DNA of 64,000 bases from DATEDA01 sp963789885 (GTDB lineage: Bacteria > Pseudomonadota > Gammaproteobacteria > Burkholderiales > SG8-39), in contig CAWBNB010000010.1 of NCBI GenBank assembly GCA_963789885.1, forward strand, positions 62,001 to 126,000. Direction: 5' to 3'. Each line of letters starts with the position of its first letter. Position 1 is the stretch's first letter. The notes under the pieces are model-generated. The model ran no database searches and was not told the DNA's origin. It saw nothing but the letters and a program-made list of their open reading frames with translations. Positions 49,601-57,826 of the stretch are shown one piece after another. The translations under genes and the position numbers were made by a program.

Positions 49601-49832
49601 AAGCCGGCCGCGCGCCGGACGGGCGCGCTATCCGGCGGGCCTCAGCCAGCGCGAGGTGGAGGTGCTGCGCCTCGTCGCCGCCGGCCGGGGCAACCGCGAG
49701 ATCGCCGAGGCGCTCTTCGTGAGCCACAACACGGTGGCGAACCACGTGCGCAGCATCCTGACCAAGACCAACACCGCCAACCGGACGGAGGCGGCCGCCT
49801 TCGCCGTCCAGCACGCGCTCGTGGGCAAGTAG
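46683..49832 (+). CDS. LuxR-type transcriptional regulator with zinc ribbon, AAA ATPase and TPR region, seven frameshifts
   Basis: Reconstructed as about 1048 residues: an N-terminal double-Cys zinc ribbon (CPKCGRTNRAEAAFCDACG), an AAA/STAND ATPase (Walker A LSGEPGIGKTRTA, Walker B LLVLDNLHWADAPS), long TPR-like repeats, and a C-terminal LuxR helix-turn-helix (LSQREVEVLRLVAAGRGNRE ... SHNTVANHVRSILTKTN). Single-base breaks lie near 46945, 47155, 47485, 47585, 47990, 48812 and 49630. They net to a length divisible by three and no other stops occur, arguing for sequence error. GTG 46728 is an alternative start. It is probably a ligand-responsive activator of the adjacent oxidase/methyltransferase genes. 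Confidence 0.8.
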
Positions 49833-49842
49833 GCCAGGAACC

Positions 49843-49858
49843 GGCCTACGCGTAGGCC
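49843..49858. promoter_or_regulatory. 16-bp perfect palindrome between convergent stops
   Basis: GGCCTACGCGTAGGCC is perfectly self-complementary. It lies 10 bases after the LuxR-type gene stop and overlaps the stop codon of the convergent DUF4242 gene. With no loop it would be a poor RNA terminator, so a DNA-binding site is as likely. Confidence 0.35.
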
Positions 49859-50104
49859 TCCGGCCGGACCTCGGTCACCTCCACGATCACGTCGGCCGGG
49901 AGGTTCGCCCGCCGCGCCGCCTCGCGGATCGCCTCGGCGCTCGGCGCCTCGTACAGGCAGTAGGTCTTCTTCTTGTCCGCGCTCAGGAACGAGAAGAGCC
50001 AGCTGCACGCCGACGTCGTCGTTGACGAGCTTCACCGCGGCGGCGTCTTCGCGGGTGAGATCGAGCTGCTCGGCGAAGTGGCGTTCGATCACGAACAGGG
50101 GCAT
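49846..50104 (-). CDS. DUF4242 (SCO4226-like nickel-binding fold) protein, one frameshift
   Basis: An 85-residue small ferredoxin-like protein: MPLFVIERHFAEQLDLTRED, then WLFSFLSADKKKTYCLYEAP, then AIREAARRANLPADVIVEVT. One extra base near 50004 breaks the frame. The family includes Streptomyces SCO4226, which binds nickel; the function is unclear. It is divergent from the flavin oxidase gene across a 183-base gap that holds a dyad-symmetric site. Confidence 0.72.
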
Positions 50105-50163
50105 CGGCTTCCTCCGCGGCGTGGCGCGCCCCGCAATTTCCGCCCGAATCGGCCCCGGGTCAA

Positions 50164-50179
50164 TAGTCAGGTCTGACTA
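50164..50179. promoter_or_regulatory. Candidate operator in the divergent gap of the island
   Basis: TAGTCAG and CTGACTA form a perfect 7-bp dyad with a 2-base spacer, centrally placed between the divergent DUF4242 and flavin-oxidase genes. It is a plausible binding site for the island's LuxR-type protein or another dimeric regulator. Confidence 0.45.
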
Positions 50180-50287
50180 GGCCGTCGCCGGGCGGACGGG
50201 CAGCGCGAATGATCAGGCCTGTCGATGCGGGGCCGTGCCTGCGCCCGCCTAGGATTCCGCGACGCGTCACACCAGAGCGAGGACACC

Positions 50288-51701
50288 ATGCCCACCGACC
50301 AAGCGATCCAGGCCTTTCGCGCCGCCCTGCGCGGCAAGCTCATCCAGCCCGAGCGACGCCGACTACGACGCCGCCCGCGCGCTCTACAACGGGATGATCG
50401 ACAAGCGGCCGCGGCTCATCGCGCGCTGCGTGGACGTCGCCGACGTCATCGCCGCGGTGAACTTCGGCCGCGAGCAGGGCCTGCTCGTCGCGATCCGCGG
50501 CGGCGGCCACAGCGGCCCCGGCCTCGGCAGCTGCAACGACGGCCTGGTGATCGACCTGTCGATGATGAAGAGCGTGCGCGTCGATCCCGCGAGCCGCACG
50601 GTCCGCGTGGATGCCGGCTGCACGTCGGGCGACGTGGATCACGCGACGCATCCGTTCGGGCTGGCGGTGCCCTTCGGCATCGTCTCGACCACCGGCGTCG
50701 CCGGCCTCACGCTCGGCGGCGGCACCGGCTACCTCACGCGCAAGTACGGCCTCACCGTCGACAACCTGCTCGAAGCGGACGTGGTGCTCGCCGACGGCAG
50801 CTTCGTGACCGCCAGCAAGGAGCAGCACCCCGATCTCTTCTGGGCGCTCTGCGGCGGCGGCGGCAACTTCGGCGTCGTGACGAGCTTCCTGTTCCAGGCG
50901 CATCCGGTCGGCATGGTCTACGCCGGCCCGATCTTCTGGCTGGCGAAGGACGCGAAGGCGGTGATGCGCGCGTACCGCGACTTCCTGCCGACCGCGCCCG
51001 AGGAGCTGGGGACCTTCGTCGGCCTCAAGACCGTGCCGCCGATGGACCCGTTCCCGAAGGAGCACTGGGGCCAGCGCGCGTGCGCCGTCATCTCCGCCTA
51101 CAACGGCCCCGCGGCGGACGGCGAGAAGGCGATCGCGCCGCTCCTGAAGGCGGTGCCGCCGCCGATCTTCAACTGGATGGGCGCGATGCCGTTCCCGGCG
51201 ATCCAGGCGCTGTTCGACCCGTTCTTCCCGAAGGGCCTGCAGTGGTACTGGAAGGGCGACTTCGTGAAGTCGCTGCCGGACGAGGCGATCGACACGCACA
51301 TCGCGCAGGCCGCCGAGGCGCCGAGCGCCCTGTGCCTGATGCACCTCTACCCGATCGACGGCGCGGTGCGCCGCGTCGCGAAGGACGCGACCGCGTGGGC
51401 GACGCGCGATGCGACCTGGTCCATGGTCATCGCCGGGATCGACCCCGAGCCGAAGCAGGCCGACGCGCTGAAGAAGTGGGGGCGCGCGTACTGGAAGGCG
51501 GTCCATCCGTTCAACCTGGAAGGCGTCTACGTGAACTTCATGATGGACGACGAGGCCGACGGCCGCGTGCAGGCGACCTACGGCGACAACTACGGCCGGC
51601 TCGCGCAGGTGAAGCGCAAGTACGACCCGAAGAACCTCTTCCGGGTGAACCAGAACATCCAACCCGCGGCTGAACACCCACAACCCGAAGGAGACTCGTG
51701 A
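50288..51701 (+). CDS. FAD-linked (berberine-bridge-type) oxidase, one frameshift
   Basis: A PCMH-type flavoprotein of 470 residues after correction. The FAD-binding N-domain has the covalent-flavin motif AIRGGGHSGPG (His near residue 78), GLVIDLSMMKSV, GLTLGGGTGYLTRKYGL and GGGGNFGVVTSF. The C-terminal BBE domain ends YDPKNLFRVNQNIQP. One extra base near 50352 breaks the frame after RGKLIQP. Members oxidise sugars, alkaloids and other alcohols. It has no signal peptide. Its TGA overlaps the methyltransferase ATG, so the two are coupled. Confidence 0.87.
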
Positions 51702-52543
51702 TGCAACAAGCAGTCCAGCTACCGCCGCAGCGCCGGCACGCCGACCTCGAGGCCGTCAAGGCCCGCCAGCAGGCCGCCTGGTCCTCCGGCGACTACGCCG
51801 AGATCGGCACGCGGCTCCAGATCGTCGGCGAGTCGCTGTGCGAGGCGGTCGATCTCCGCGCCGGCAGCCGCGTGCTCGACGTCGCGGCCGGCAACGGCAA
51901 CGCCTCGCTCGCCGCGGCGCGGCGCTATCTGCCACGTGGTGGCAAGCGACTACGTGCCGGCGCTCCTCGAGCGCGCGCGCGAGCGGGCGCGGGCCGACCG
52001 CCTGGAGATCGAGTTTCGCGAAGCCGACGCCGAGAAGCTGCCGTTCGCCGATGCGTCGTTCGACGTCGTGCTCTCCACCTTCGGCGTGATGTTCACGCCG
52101 AACCAGGAGCGCGCAGCCGCCGAGCTCGCTGCGCGTGTGCCGTCCGGGCGGGAAGATCGGGCTCGCGAACTGGACGCCCGAGAGCTTCATCGGCCAGCTC
52201 TTCAAGACGCTCGGCAAGTACCTCCCGCCGCCCGCCGGGGTCAAGTCGCCGGCGCTGTGGGGCACCGAGGTGCGGCTCGCGGAGCTCTTCGCCGGCGCGG
52301 TCGAATCGATCGACGCGCAGCGGCGCGACTACGTGTTCCGGTACCGCTCGCCGGCGCACTGGCTCGAGGTGTTCCGCACCTGGTACGGGCCGCTGCACAA
52401 GGCCTTCGGCGCGCTCGACGCGGAGAAGCAGGACGGCGCTCGCCGAGGAGCTCGAGGCGCTGATGGCGCGGTTCAACCGCGCGCGGGACGGGACGCTCGT
52501 GCTGCCGAGCGAGTACCTCGAGGTGGTTGCCGTGCGGGCGTAA
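51701..52543 (+). CDS. SAM-dependent class I methyltransferase, three frameshifts
   Basis: About 279 residues once corrected. Motif I is VLDVAAGNGNASLAAARR, followed by VVASDYVPALLERARERA, FREADAEKLPFADASFDVVL and the post-motif CRPGGKIGLANW, as in UbiE-like enzymes. Single-base breaks are near 51935, 52136 and 52441. A good GAAGGAG site lies within the oxidase 3' end. The substrate is unknown. Pairing with the oxidase suggests small-molecule modification. Confidence 0.82.
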   Translation: MQQAVQLPPQRRHADLEAVKARQQAAWSSGDYAEIGTRLQIVGESLCEAVDLRAGSRVLDVAAGNGNASLAAARRYLPRGGKRLRAGAPRARARAGAGRPPGDRVSRSRRREAAVRRCVVRRRALHLRRDVHAEPGARSRRARCACAVRAGRSGSRTGRPRASSASSSRRSASTSRRPPGSSRRRCGAPRCGSRSSSPARSNRSTRSGATTCSGTARRRTGSRCSAPGTGRCTRPSARSTRRSRTALAEELEALMARFNRARDGTLVLPSEYLEVVAVRA

Positions 52544-52603
52544 GGCCCGGACGACCGCGGCAGCATCTGACCCGCCCCGGCGCCCGGACGCGGTAACGGG
52601 CGA

Positions 52604-53196
52604 TCAGCTCCTGCCTCGCGCAGCAACGCGAGCAGCCGCCGCAGCGCCTTGCCGCGGTGGCTGACCGCGTGCTTCTCGTGCGGCTCGAGCTCGGCGGCGG
52701 TGCGGCCGAGATCGGGCAGCAGGAAGTACGGGTCGTAGCCGAAGCCGCCGGCGCCGCGCGGGCGATCGATCACCTCGCCCTGCCACCGCCCCTCGGCGAT
52801 CAGCGGCTCGGGATCGTCGGCGTGGCGGACGAGCACGACGACGCAGTAATAGTGTGCGCGGCGATCGCGCTCGTCCTTGAGAAGCTCGACGAGCTTCTCG
52901 TTGTTGCGCCGATCGGACTTCGGTTCGCCGGCGAAGCGCGCCGAGTGGACACCCGGCTCGCCGTCGAGCGCCGCGACGCAGATCCCGGAGTCGTCGGCGA
53001 GCGCCGGAAGCTTCGCGTGTCGCGCGGCGTTCCGCGCCTTGGCGAGGGCGTTTTCGACGAACGTCGCGTGCGGCTCTTCGGCGTCCGGCACGCCGAGCGC
53101 GCCTTGCGGCACGACCTCGATCCCGAGCGGGGCGAGCAGCTCGCCGAACTCGCGGAGCTTGCCGGGATTGGAGGATGCGAGGACGAGCTGCTTCAC
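52604..53196 (-). CDS. rdgB: XTP/dITP pyrophosphatase RdgB, possible frameshift at C-terminus
   Basis: It removes non-canonical purine nucleotides. It begins QLVLASSNPGKLREFGELL and has ALADDSGICVAALDGEPGVHSARFAG, GAGGFGYDPYFLLPD and VSHRGKALRRLL. The open frame runs on to 52093 through the neighbouring methyltransferase. Family length (about 197 residues) and a stop at 52604 in the adjacent frame suggest a single-base indel near 52615-52640. It lies six bases after rph. Confidence 0.92.
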
Positions 53197-53202
53197 GGAG
53201 CT

Positions 53203-53919
53203 TCAGACGCCGAGCGCGGCGCGCTGCTTCGCGATCAGCTCCCGGATCCCGCGCTCGGCGAGCGCGACGAGGGACACCATCTCGACGGGCGTGAACGGCG
53301 CGCCCTCGGCCGTCCCCTGCAGCTCGACGAAGCCGCCCGCGCCGGTCATCACGACGTTCATGTCGGTGTCGCAAGCCGAGTCCTCGGCGTAGTCGAGATC
53401 GAGGACCGGCGTGCCCCGGTAGATGCCGACCGACACCGCAGCGACGAAGTCCCGGATCGGCGATTCGCCGAGGAGCCGGCGCGCCGTCAGGACCGAAATC
53501 GCGTCGTGGACCGCGACGAAGCTGCCGGTGATGCTCGCGGTGCGCGTCCCGCCGTCGGCCTGGATGACGTCGCAGTCGACCTGGATCGTGCGCGCGCCCA
53601 GCTTGTCGAGGGCGATCACCGCGCGTAGCGAACGGCCGATCAGCCGCTGGATCTCGAGCGTGCGGCCCGACTGCTTGCCGCGCGCCGCCTCGCGGTCGGT
53701 GCGCGTGTTGGTCGCGCGCGGGAGCATCCCGTACTCGGCCGTCACCCAGCCCTGGCCCTTGTCCTTCAGGAACGGGGGGACGCGCTCCTCGACGCTCGCG
53801 GTGCAGAGGACCTTCGTGTCGCCGAACTCGACGAGCACCGAGCCCTCGGCGTGCTTCGTGTAACCGCGGGTGACGCGGACCGGGCGCAGCTCGTCGGGTC
53901 GTCGGCCGGAGGGACGCAT
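53203..53919 (-). CDS. rph: Ribonuclease PH
   Basis: A phosphorolytic 3'-5' exoribonuclease for tRNA 3' ends, 238 residues. It opens RPSGRRPDELRPVRVTRGYT and has GSVLVEFGDTKVLCTASVEE, GWVTAEYGMLPRATNTR, QVDCDVIQADGGTRTASITG and DLDYAEDSACDTDMNVVMTG. It lies 23 bases downstream of the phosphatase gene on the same strand. Confidence 0.97.
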   Translation of the reverse strand: MRPSGRRPDELRPVRVTRGYTKHAEGSVLVEFGDTKVLCTASVEERVPPFLKDKGQGWVTAEYGMLPRATNTRTDREAARGKQSGRTLEIQRLIGRSLRAVIALDKLGARTIQVDCDVIQADGGTRTASITGSFVAVHDAISVLTARRLLGESPIRDFVAAVSVGIYRGTPVLDLDYAEDSACDTDMNVVMTGAGGFVELQGTAEGAPFTPVEMVSLVALAERGIRELIAKQRAALGV

Positions 53920-53942
53920 CGCGCGCTACCGGCCCCCGACCG

Positions 53943-54863
53943 TCATTTGGTGTGGCGCTTGATCGCGTTCCGGATCTCGTCGATCGCGCGCTCGATCTCG
54001 TCGTCGGTGAGATAGCCGGCCTGCGGCGCCGGCGGCTTCGACCGGCCGAACTGCTCGACCGTCGTCTTGAGCTCGGTCGGGTCCATGCTCACGGTGGAGA
54101 TCTCGTCGCCGGTCGCGCTGCCGGTATCGTCGCTCCATCCGAGCGCCACGACCGATGCGTTGTCGCCGTCCTTGCCGGCACGCGCCTCGGCCATGTCGAG
54201 CAGGATCGGCACCGCGCGCATGACGTCGTTGCGCAGGAACTCCTCGCAGATGTGGCGCGCGTTCAAGGGTCCCCAGACGCCGTCCGAGCAGAGCAGGATG
54301 ACGTCGCCGTGGCGGAGCGCCACGCGCCGCGAGAGGTCGACCTTCGGCGGCCCCATCTGGCCGAGGCAGTTGAAGATCTTGTTGCGGTCGGGGTGGGCGG
54401 CGATCGCCTCCTCGCGTACGCGCCCGGCGTCGACGAGGATCTGCACCCGCGAGTGGTCCTTCGTCTGCGCCTCGACCTTGCCGTTGCGGATGAGGTAGAG
54501 GCGGGAATCGCCCACGTGCGCCCAGTGCGCGAGCCCGTCCTGGATGATGCACGCGACGCACGTCGTGCGCGGGGTCTCGAGCAGGCTCCGCACGTTCGCG
54601 TAGTCGACGATCGCGTGGTGGGCGTTGGTGATCGAGTCGAGCAGGAACTTGAAGGGGTCGGCGATCCGGGGCTGCGCCTCGCGCTGGAACGCCTCGGCGA
54701 TGAACTGGGTCGCGATCTGGGCCGCGACCTCGCCGTGCAGGTGCCCGCCCATGCCGTCGGCGATCACCATGCAGAGCGAATCGCGGCTGTAGCAGTAGGC
54801 GATGCGGTCCTGGTTGGACTTCCGCGGTCCCTGCCGGCTTTCCTGGTAGATCGAGAACTTCAT
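53943..54863 (-). CDS. PP2C-type serine/threonine phosphatase
   Basis: A 306-residue cytosolic phosphatase with PP2C motifs SNQDRIAYC, VIADGMGGHLHGEVAA, AHVGDSRLYLIRNG, LLCSDGVWGPL and DNASVVALGW, covering the metal-binding Asp residues. A ~60-residue acidic C-terminal tail follows (LTDDEIERAIDEIRNAIKRH). It lies 32 bases after a Ser/Thr kinase gene, so they form a kinase-phosphatase pair upstream of rph. Confidence 0.92.
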   Translation of the reverse strand: MKFSIYQESRQGPRKSNQDRIAYCYSRDSLCMVIADGMGGHLHGEVAAQIATQFIAEAFQREAQPRIADPFKFLLDSITNAHHAIVDYANVRSLLETPRTTCVACIIQDGLAHWAHVGDSRLYLIRNGKVEAQTKDHSRVQILVDAGRVREEAIAAHPDRNKIFNCLGQMGPPKVDLSRRVALRHGDVILLCSDGVWGPLNARHICEEFLRNDVMRAVPILLDMAEARAGKDGDNASVVALGWSDDTGSATGDEISTVSMDPTELKTTVEQFGRSKPPAPQAGYLTDDEIERAIDEIRNAIKRHTK

Positions 54864-54895
54864 CGTCTGCACCCTCCCCGAGGGGCCCCTCCATC

Positions 54896-55843
54896 TTATC
54901 GCCGCGCGAGCTTCAGCAGCGAGCCGCGCAGGTTCGTCACGAACGAGCGCTTGCTCGGCCCCTCCGGATCGCGCTCGCGCAGCAACACCTTCTGCAGCGC
55001 CATCACGCTCTGCGGACGCTTCGAGTGATCGAGCTGCAAGCACCAGTCGATCGTCTCGAGCAGCTGGTCCGAGTACTTGCCGGCGAAGAGCTTCGTCGCC
55101 GACACGTAGCGGTCCTTCTCCACGCGGAGATCCGCCGCCTGCGGCGCGGCGCCGGCGAGGCACGCGAACAGGCTCGCGCCGACCGAATAGATGTCGCTCC
55201 ACGGTCCGAGCAGCTCCCGCTTCTGGTAGTGCTCCGGCGACGCGAACCCGGGCGTGTACATCGGGTTCAGCTTGAAGCCTTCGGCAGTAAGGGTCTGGCG
55301 CGCGGCGCCGAAGTCGATCAGCACCGGGGTGATGTCGTTGCGGATGTAGACGTTCGCCGGCTTGATGTCGAGGTGCAGCAGCTTGTTCGCGTGCACCTCG
55401 CGCAGCCCGTTAAGGAGCAGCGTGAACACGCGGCGGATGAAGTTCTCCTTCATCGCGCCGCGCCGCGCCTGGATGTGCTCCTGCAGCGTGCGTCCGCGCT
55501 CGTAGCGCATGACGAGGTACACCGTTTCGTTCGCGCGGAAGAAGTTCAGCACTCGCACCACGTTCGGGTGCGAGAGCTTCGCGAGCGCCCGGCCCTCCTC
55601 GAAGAAGCACTTCATGCCGTAGCGGAACGTCGCGAGGTTCTCGTCGGCGATCGACGGCAGCACGTCGCCCTCGCGCCGCAGCGCGAGCGAGCTCGGGAGA
55701 TACTCCTTGATCGCGACCGGCTGGTCGCCGTCGTCGTGCGCGAGATACACGATCGAGAAGCCGCCGGCCGACAGCACTTTCGTGATGCGGTAGGTCTGGA
55801 GCTGGTAGCCCTCGGGCAGCGGCAGGTTCGCTTGCGACGGCAT
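54896..55843 (-). CDS. Hanks-type serine/threonine protein kinase
   Basis: A 315-residue soluble kinase. The Gly-rich loop is VLSAGGFSIVYLAHD, the ATP-binding Lys is in VAIKEYLPSSLAL, the catalytic loop is LHLDIKPANVYI (HLD replacing HRD) and the Mg loop is LIDFGAARQ. The APE-like motif is FASPEHY. There is no transmembrane segment or sensor domain. With the adjacent PP2C phosphatase it probably forms a reversible phosphorylation switch; targets are unknown. Confidence 0.92.
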   Translation of the reverse strand: MPSQANLPLPEGYQLQTYRITKVLSAGGFSIVYLAHDDGDQPVAIKEYLPSSLALRREGDVLPSIADENLATFRYGMKCFFEEGRALAKLSHPNVVRVLNFFRANETVYLVMRYERGRTLQEHIQARRGAMKENFIRRVFTLLLNGLREVHANKLLHLDIKPANVYIRNDITPVLIDFGAARQTLTAEGFKLNPMYTPGFASPEHYQKRELLGPWSDIYSVGASLFACLAGAAPQAADLRVEKDRYVSATKLFAGKYSDQLLETIDWCLQLDHSKRPQSVMALQKVLLRERDPEGPSKRSFVTNLRGSLLKLARR

Positions 55844-55951
55844 CGACCGGGAGGAACCGTAAGCCTTTGTTAAGATTGGAGAGGACCGCCCGATTCTCTG
55901 AGTTTAGGCGGGCAATGTAAAGCCGGCCGACCCCGAAAACAGGAACATTCC

Positions 55952-56818
55952 ATGATCAGCAGCATGACGGGTTACGCCGCGGTGACTCGCGAGGTCGCCG
56001 CGGGCTCGATCGCACTCGAGCTGCGGAGCGTGAACAGCCGCTTCCTCGACGTGCAGTTCCGGATCGCGGAAGAGCTCCGCTCGGTCGAGCCGGGTCTGCG
56101 CGAGCTCGCGATGGCGAGCCTCGCTCGCGGCAAGATCGACTGCCGCCTCGGGTTCGCAGCATCCCCCGCCGCGCGTGGCGAGACGGCGCTGAACGCCGAA
56201 GCGCTGGAGCGCCTCGCGCGCCTCGCGCGCCGCGTGCGCGAGGCGATCCCCGACGCCGAAGCGCTCCGGGTCGCCGACGTGCTGCACTGGCCCGGCGTGC
56301 TCGGCGACGACGCGCGCGAGGCCGAGGCGCTGCGCGAAGCCGCGACCGACGCGATGCGCACGGCGCTCGCCGAGCTCGCGGCATCGCGCGCGCGCGAAGG
56401 CGAGAAACTCGGCCGCATGCTGCTCGAGCGCGTCGGGAAGATCCGCGCCCGGCTCGCCGCGCTCGAGCCGCTCGTCCCGCAGGCGATCGCCGCCTACGAG
56501 GAGCGCCTCGCAGCGAAGCTGCGGGAAGCGCTGGGCGGCGCCGATGAGGAGCGTATCCGCCAGGAGATCGCCGTGTACGGCGTGCGGATCGACGTGGCCG
56601 AGGAGCTGTCCCGGCTCGCCGCTCACCTCGACGAGGTCGAGCGGGTGCTCGCGGCCGGCGGCGCGGTCGGCAAGCGGCTCGACTTCCTGATGCAGGAGCT
56701 GAACCGCGAGGCCAACACGCTCGGGTCCAAGTCGGTCTCGAAGGAGCTCTCCGCCGCCGCGCTCGAGTTCAAGGTCCTGATCGAGCAGATGCGCGAGCAG
56801 GTGCAGAACCTCGAGTGA
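55952..56818 (+). CDS. yicC: YicC family endoribonuclease
   Basis: A 288-residue protein with the YicC N-domain (MISSMTGYAAVTREVAAG, LELRSVNSRFLDVQFR) and the DUF1732 C-terminus (GKRLDFLMQELNREANTLGSKS). YicC-type proteins cleave RNA, including the sRNA RyhB in E. coli. It is divergent from the kinase and upstream of gmk. Confidence 0.95.
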   Translation: MISSMTGYAAVTREVAAGSIALELRSVNSRFLDVQFRIAEELRSVEPGLRELAMASLARGKIDCRLGFAASPAARGETALNAEALERLARLARRVREAIPDAEALRVADVLHWPGVLGDDAREAEALREAATDAMRTALAELAASRAREGEKLGRMLLERVGKIRARLAALEPLVPQAIAAYEERLAAKLREALGGADEERIRQEIAVYGVRIDVAEELSRLAAHLDEVERVLAAGGAVGKRLDFLMQELNREANTLGSKSVSKELSAAALEFKVLIEQMREQVQNLE

Positions 56819-56902
56819 GCGCTTGCGCGGGCCGAACAGTGAATTGTTGACTCGCGCGGCGGCCCCGATCGGTTCACCATTCGCCATTTCCCGCTCAAGC
56901 GC

Positions 56903-57511
56903 ATGCACGGCCTGCTCTTCATCGTCACCGCCCCCTCCGGCGCCGGCAAGTCGTCGCTGGTGAACGCAGTGCTCGCCGACGACCCGGCGCTCGCGCTGTC
57001 GATCTCGTACACGACGCGCGCGCCGCGTCCGGGCGAGGTGAACGGGCGCGAGTACCACTTCGTCGACCGGGCGGCGTTCCAGAAAATGCTCGACGCGGGC
57101 GAGTTCCTGGAGAGCGCGGAGGTCCACGGCAATTTCTACGCGACCTCGCAGAAGCAGATCACGGCGAACCGGGCTGCGGGCCGCGACGTGGTCCTCGAGA
57201 TCGACTGGCAGGGCGCCGAGCAGGTGCGGCGCCTCTTTCCCGAGGCGATCGGCATCTTCATCCTGCCGCCCTCGCCGGCCGAGCTCGAGCGGCGGCTGCG
57301 CGCCCGCGGCAAGGACTCGGACGAGGCAATCCGGCGCCGCCTCGCCGCCGCCGAGACCGAGCTGAGCCATGCCGGCGAGTTCGATTACGTTATAATTAAT
57401 AACGACTTCGAGGAGGCCCGGCGCGACCTCGCCGCGGTCCTGCGCGCATCCCGGCTCACCCTCCCCCGCCAGAGCGCGCGTCACCCCGAGCTATTCCGAT
57501 TGCATAATTGA
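56903..57511 (+). CDS. gmk: Guanylate kinase
   Basis: It phosphorylates GMP to GDP. It has 202 residues with P-loop VTAPSGAGKSSLVNAVL, the GMP-binding SYTTRAPRPGEVNGREYHFV, FLESAEVHGNFYATS and DVVLEIDWQGAEQVR. It starts the gmk-rpoZ-spoT string, the standard order for ppGpp-related genes. Confidence 0.97.
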   Translation: MHGLLFIVTAPSGAGKSSLVNAVLADDPALALSISYTTRAPRPGEVNGREYHFVDRAAFQKMLDAGEFLESAEVHGNFYATSQKQITANRAAGRDVVLEIDWQGAEQVRRLFPEAIGIFILPPSPAELERRLRARGKDSDEAIRRRLAAAETELSHAGEFDYVIINNDFEEARRDLAAVLRASRLTLPRQSARHPELFRLHN

Positions 57512-57525
57512 GGCCTGGAACCGAT

Positions 57526-57735
57526 ATGGCACGCATTACCGTCGAAGACGCACTGAGCCGGATCCCGAACCGCTTCCAGCTGACGCTGGCGGCGACCTAC
57601 CGCGCGCGGCAGCTCGCGCACGGCGGCACGCCGCTGATCGAGGCGGCGCGGGACAAGCCGACCGTCACCGCGCTGCGCGAGATCGCGGCCGGCAAGGTCG
57701 GGATCGAGCTGCTGAGCAGGGTCCACCAGAATTAG
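57526..57735 (+). CDS. rpoZ: RNA polymerase omega subunit
   Basis: A 69-residue omega subunit: MARITVEDALSRIPNRFQLT, then TYRARQLAHGGTPLIEA and KPTVTALREIAAGKVG. It helps RNA polymerase assembly and forms part of the ppGpp binding site 1. It lies 14 bases after gmk and 91 bases before spoT. Confidence 0.97.
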   Translation: MARITVEDALSRIPNRFQLTLAATYRARQLAHGGTPLIEAARDKPTVTALREIAAGKVGIELLSRVHQN

Positions 57736-57826
57736 TGACCGAACGCGCGTGTGACCTGACCGTCTTCCCCCGCACCGCGGCAAACCCCGCGGCCGGTCAC
57801 ACGTCGCGCCTGTTCGGGGAGGCTGC

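Noticed and set aside
46683..49832. Several separate short genes in the LuxR-type region
   Set aside because: The fragments are consecutive parts of one protein in shifting frames, with no start sites or ribosome sites at the joins.
52093..52603. C-terminal extension of RdgB through the methyltransferase gene
   Set aside because: RdgB ends after the HRGKALRRLL helix in the family. The extension is antisense to a recognisable methyltransferase.
57391..57396. Perfect TATAAT inside gmk as an internal promoter for rpoZ-spoT
   Set aside because: It encodes part of the conserved YVIINNDF segment of guanylate kinase, and no -35 lies 16-18 bases upstream, so codon constraint explains it.
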